A stretch of DNA of 64,000 nt, taken from NCBI GenBank assembly GCA_943735955.1, contig OX030955.1, forward strand, positions 10,866,147 through 10,930,146, given 5' to 3'. Below the pieces are notes generated by a model. That model did no database searches. It saw only the letters and a program-made list of their open reading frames with translations, and was not told where the DNA came from. Of the stretch, positions 61,593 through 64,000 are shown piece after piece (the first letter of the stretch is position 1; every line of letters begins with the position of its first letter). A program made the translations under genes and the position numbers. This DNA is from Piscicola geometra. Its lineage: Eukaryota; Annelida; Clitellata; Hirudinida; Piscicolidae.

Positions 61593-62097
61593 TGATACAT
61601 TTTTGCATTTTCTTTTTATTTTCATTTACAAGTGATTCACGATTCATTCAGTAATCTTGATCATTATTTATCTTGCGTAGTTAAATATCATTCTATGTCT
61701 AATACAGTTTAATATTTTCTTTATTCGTTTTGTATATGTTTGCTGGTTATTACGCTTCTCATCTTCATCTTTCTCATCTCAAGTTGATTTGATTAGGTCT
61801 TTTGTTGCACATTGCCTTCTTTCTTTCCTCACATTTATGTATTTGTGTATACTGGATTTTTTAACTTCTGACATTGAATTTTTATATATTTTTCATCATT
61901 TATTCCCGTTATGCAATCAGAAGTTATGTGTTAAAAGTTTCCATTCCTGAAAGCTCTATCATTCTTTTTATTATTTTCAACATGTTGTAGTATTGAAGAA
62001 CTTGATTTGGATCCTTTCATGATTAATTTAATTAACTAAAAGTATTTTTTTTCAACATGCCTAAATAATGCGGTAAAAAAGCTTAAAATTAAAATTT
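61593..62097. other. AMSH 3' region
   Basis: AT-rich, no gene seen. No clear polyadenylation signal close to the stop was fixed. Confidence 0.4.
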
Positions 62098-62219
62098 AGA
62101 AAGGTAGCTCATTTAGAAAGGTATCTCATTTAGAAAGGTAACTCATTTAGAAAGGTAGCTCATTTAGAAAGGTAGCTCATTTAGAAAGGTATCTCATTTA
62201 GAATGGTAGCTCAGTTGAG
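62098..62219. repeat. 17-bp minisatellite, about 7 copies
   Basis: The unit GAAAGGTAGCTCATTTA repeats with G/T/A changes at one site (GTAGC, GTATC, GTAAC). Confidence 0.95.
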
Positions 62220-62475
62220 AAACAAAAAAATAAAGCTTCGAATGTTTATTTGAAAAGAAGCCTAAAACTTGTTTATAAGACAATTTTATCACGGTTTGGT
62301 TTGTGCAAAAAGTTACTAAATCTAAAAAAACTATATTTATTTTTCATTGAAAGATACATTATGTCAAAAAAAAAGTGACAAAGTAGCAGAAGACTGAAAG
62401 ACTGATTTGGCTCAATGAAGCCTTCCTTTCTTATCTTAAGAAATTCAGGTCGCAGGCTTAAAAGCTCTATTACAG

Positions 62476-62590
62476 AACCGAACGCTAACCATTATAATAA
62501 TCGTAAGCGTTCGGTTCTCTGAGTCTTGCCTCTCGAGTTCGATTCCGGCTGAGTCAAATTTTTTTTAGTTATAAAAAATATTTAGCAAAA
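62476..62590 (+). mobile_element. tRNA-like SINE family I with inverted head
   Basis: AGAACCGAACGCT (62475-62487) is exactly inverted as AGCGTTCGGTTCT (62506-62518). Then CGAGTTCGATTCCGGC (B-box-like) and TTTTAGTTATAAAAAATATT follow. A shortened copy is at 56405-56460. Confidence 0.55.
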
Positions 62591-62689
62591 TAGTTTAGCT
62601 TAGGGATTTAAAACCACGCAGGTCCTTTGATCTCTTTAATAAAATTGTCTATAATAAGATTGTCTTGTTTAACTTTCTACACCCATAAG

Positions 62690-62890
62690 TCCAGGTTACG
62701 AACATCTGCGAGATGGCTAGTTTGCGTCCCTGCAGCTTCTGATTCAGCTGGGTGAGATAGTCAGTTATATCACACAACACCCACTTTAGTTTAGACATGA
62801 GTATCTTTACTTTGCATAAAACGAGTAGATCAAAAAATCTCTTGAAGATTTTTCCACTTTGCTTATGTGTGATATGGCAAACCCCCGGGT
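62690..62890 (-). pseudogene. hAT (ZBED5-like) transposase relic
   Basis: Minus strand: GKIFKRFFDLLV, then in another frame KWVLCDITDYLTQLNQKLQG and RKLAISQMF. Same L-x-x-L-N-x-x-L-Q-G pattern as 19905-20130. A frameshift separates the blocks. Confidence 0.65.
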
Positions 62891-63363
62891 TCCGAACAAA
62901 AACTGTTGGAACCTACGAGCATAAATAAAGCTTACTGTTTTCATAACTGTGATAACAATATCATTCATCCCCAGCACTTTCTACACAAATCTTCTTGATG
63001 GACAATTCATTTACCTTTTCATTAGACCAACCAAGTCTATCTTTTTTTTCATATAATACCGGTGTTCCGTCTGTAGTTAGTCCTACCAAGTTTTTCCTTT
63101 GCAATCTATTTTTACTTACGGACTTTTCCACCGCATCAAAATTATTTTACCGTCGTGGTTCTAACCCTATTCATCCAACAGCTCTTCAGAAATTAGGAGG
63201 ATCCAACTTAACGCCTCTGCTTCAGAAACGCTCTCTGAAAAGGACTAGAAAACGTGAGCGATTTTTTCTGCCACAATGAAGCTGGCTTTCATGAATGAAC
63301 TTTGCTGCGACCGCAGTTTGTCTTTTTATTCTTCAACAATTTTTTCTCTTTTTGAAGACTTAA
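62891..63363. other. Possible LINE upstream part; not resolved
   Basis: A 94-codon plus-strand frame at 62995-63279 has no recognisable domain. It may be a decayed part of the LINE that follows. Confidence 0.3.
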
Positions 63364-63940
63364 AGTCAAAAGATCATTTGGACTCGTAGTTCACAATAGT
63401 CATAAGCACATCACACCACCAGTTATACTTCCATCCATTCAACGCACTAACAAACTCACTATCTTAGGTATCACATTCACTGACACTCTCAAAATTTCTC
63501 CACACATAGATCACATTATCAATAAATGCTTTCAATTTTTTCATGCCATCAAAACAATCCGTTCCCATGGGCTCTGGTACCAAACTCTTTGACATCACTG
63601 AGTCCCTCATCATCTCGTACCTTAAATATGCAGCTCCTTCTTGGTCTGGTTTTGCAATCAGCAACAAATCAAGCAACTTCAATTCTTCTTAAAAAATTAA
63701 TTAGACTCAAATATCTTCCCTCTCACTACCCATCCATCACATCTATTTTTACCACTTTAGACACTAAACTATTTTTTACAATTTCCACTTACTGTGACCA
63801 CGTTCTTCACCAATTTTTACCTTCCCTCAAAACATCTACACATAACAGGACCCCGTAAGCACAAATTCGATACACCAATATATAACACTTTTGAAAGTGA
63901 AACATTCCTCTCTCGTCTTTTGAAACATCTCATTCTATAG
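63364..63940 (+). pseudogene. LINE relic at window end
   Basis: RTNKLTILGITFTDTLKISP then HIDHIINKCFQFFHAIKTI, and after a frame shift ESLIISYLKYAAPSWSGFAI. This is the post-RT part of a LINE, in the same family as the reversed relic at 40775-41470. Confidence 0.65.
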
Positions 63941-64000
63941 TTTATATTTATCTCTGATTTTATTATTTAGTTTTTTTTTCATATTTACCATATTCTTGAT

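Overview
The window is animal nuclear DNA. It is strongly AT-rich, its genes carry many small exons with GT-AG introns, and most of the rest is decayed transposable elements. Nothing bacterial is present (no operons, no CRISPR, no ribosomal RNA). The mix of CR1/L2-like and RTE-like LINEs, hAT, Tc1/mariner-like, MULE-like and probably piggyBac-like relics, tRNA-derived SINEs and many MITEs fits an invertebrate such as a sponge, cnidarian or mollusc. The sequence alone does not settle which.

Two complete protein-coding genes can be assembled exon by exon, both on the + strand. At 31521-47001 lies a 14-exon gene for a divergent kinesin-14-like protein (843 residues as joined): an N-terminal coiled-coil stalk, a neck, then a motor domain whose P-loop is intact but whose switch I and switch II are degenerate. 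At 54301-61592 lies a 10-exon gene for an AMSH/STAMBP-type JAMM deubiquitinase (427 residues) with all zinc and catalytic residues present. They are about 7.3 kb apart and there is no sign that they act together.

Layout. 1-16 kb: no assembled gene, but an RTE-like LINE relic (3.6-5.0 kb), at least six MITE/hAT elements, a large fold-back palindrome (13.66-14.25 kb) and a reversed RTE relic (14.59-15.19 kb). 16.58-16.70 kb: one well-formed minus-strand exon with an ankyrin-like sequence whose parent gene was not found. 16.8-22.7 kb: a deleted hAT element and relics of an unassigned repeat-borne protein family. 23.0-27.6 kb: a nearly intact minus-strand LINE that appears to sit inside a piggyBac-like reading frame, and a doubly deleted derivative of the same LINE. 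27.6-31.5 kb: more copies of the unassigned family and AT-rich DNA. 31.5-47.0 kb: the kinesin gene, with introns full of nested elements. 47-54.3 kb: RTE, hAT and MULE relics. 54.3-61.6 kb: the AMSH gene; one intron holds telomere-like repeats, another a LINE, and a third a long (GT)n run ending 19 bases before its splice acceptor. 61.6-64 kb: a minisatellite, a SINE, a hAT relic and a LINE relic.

Exon joins were derived by hand from splice signals, phase and family similarity. Gene functions are inferred from conserved motifs, with no database search.
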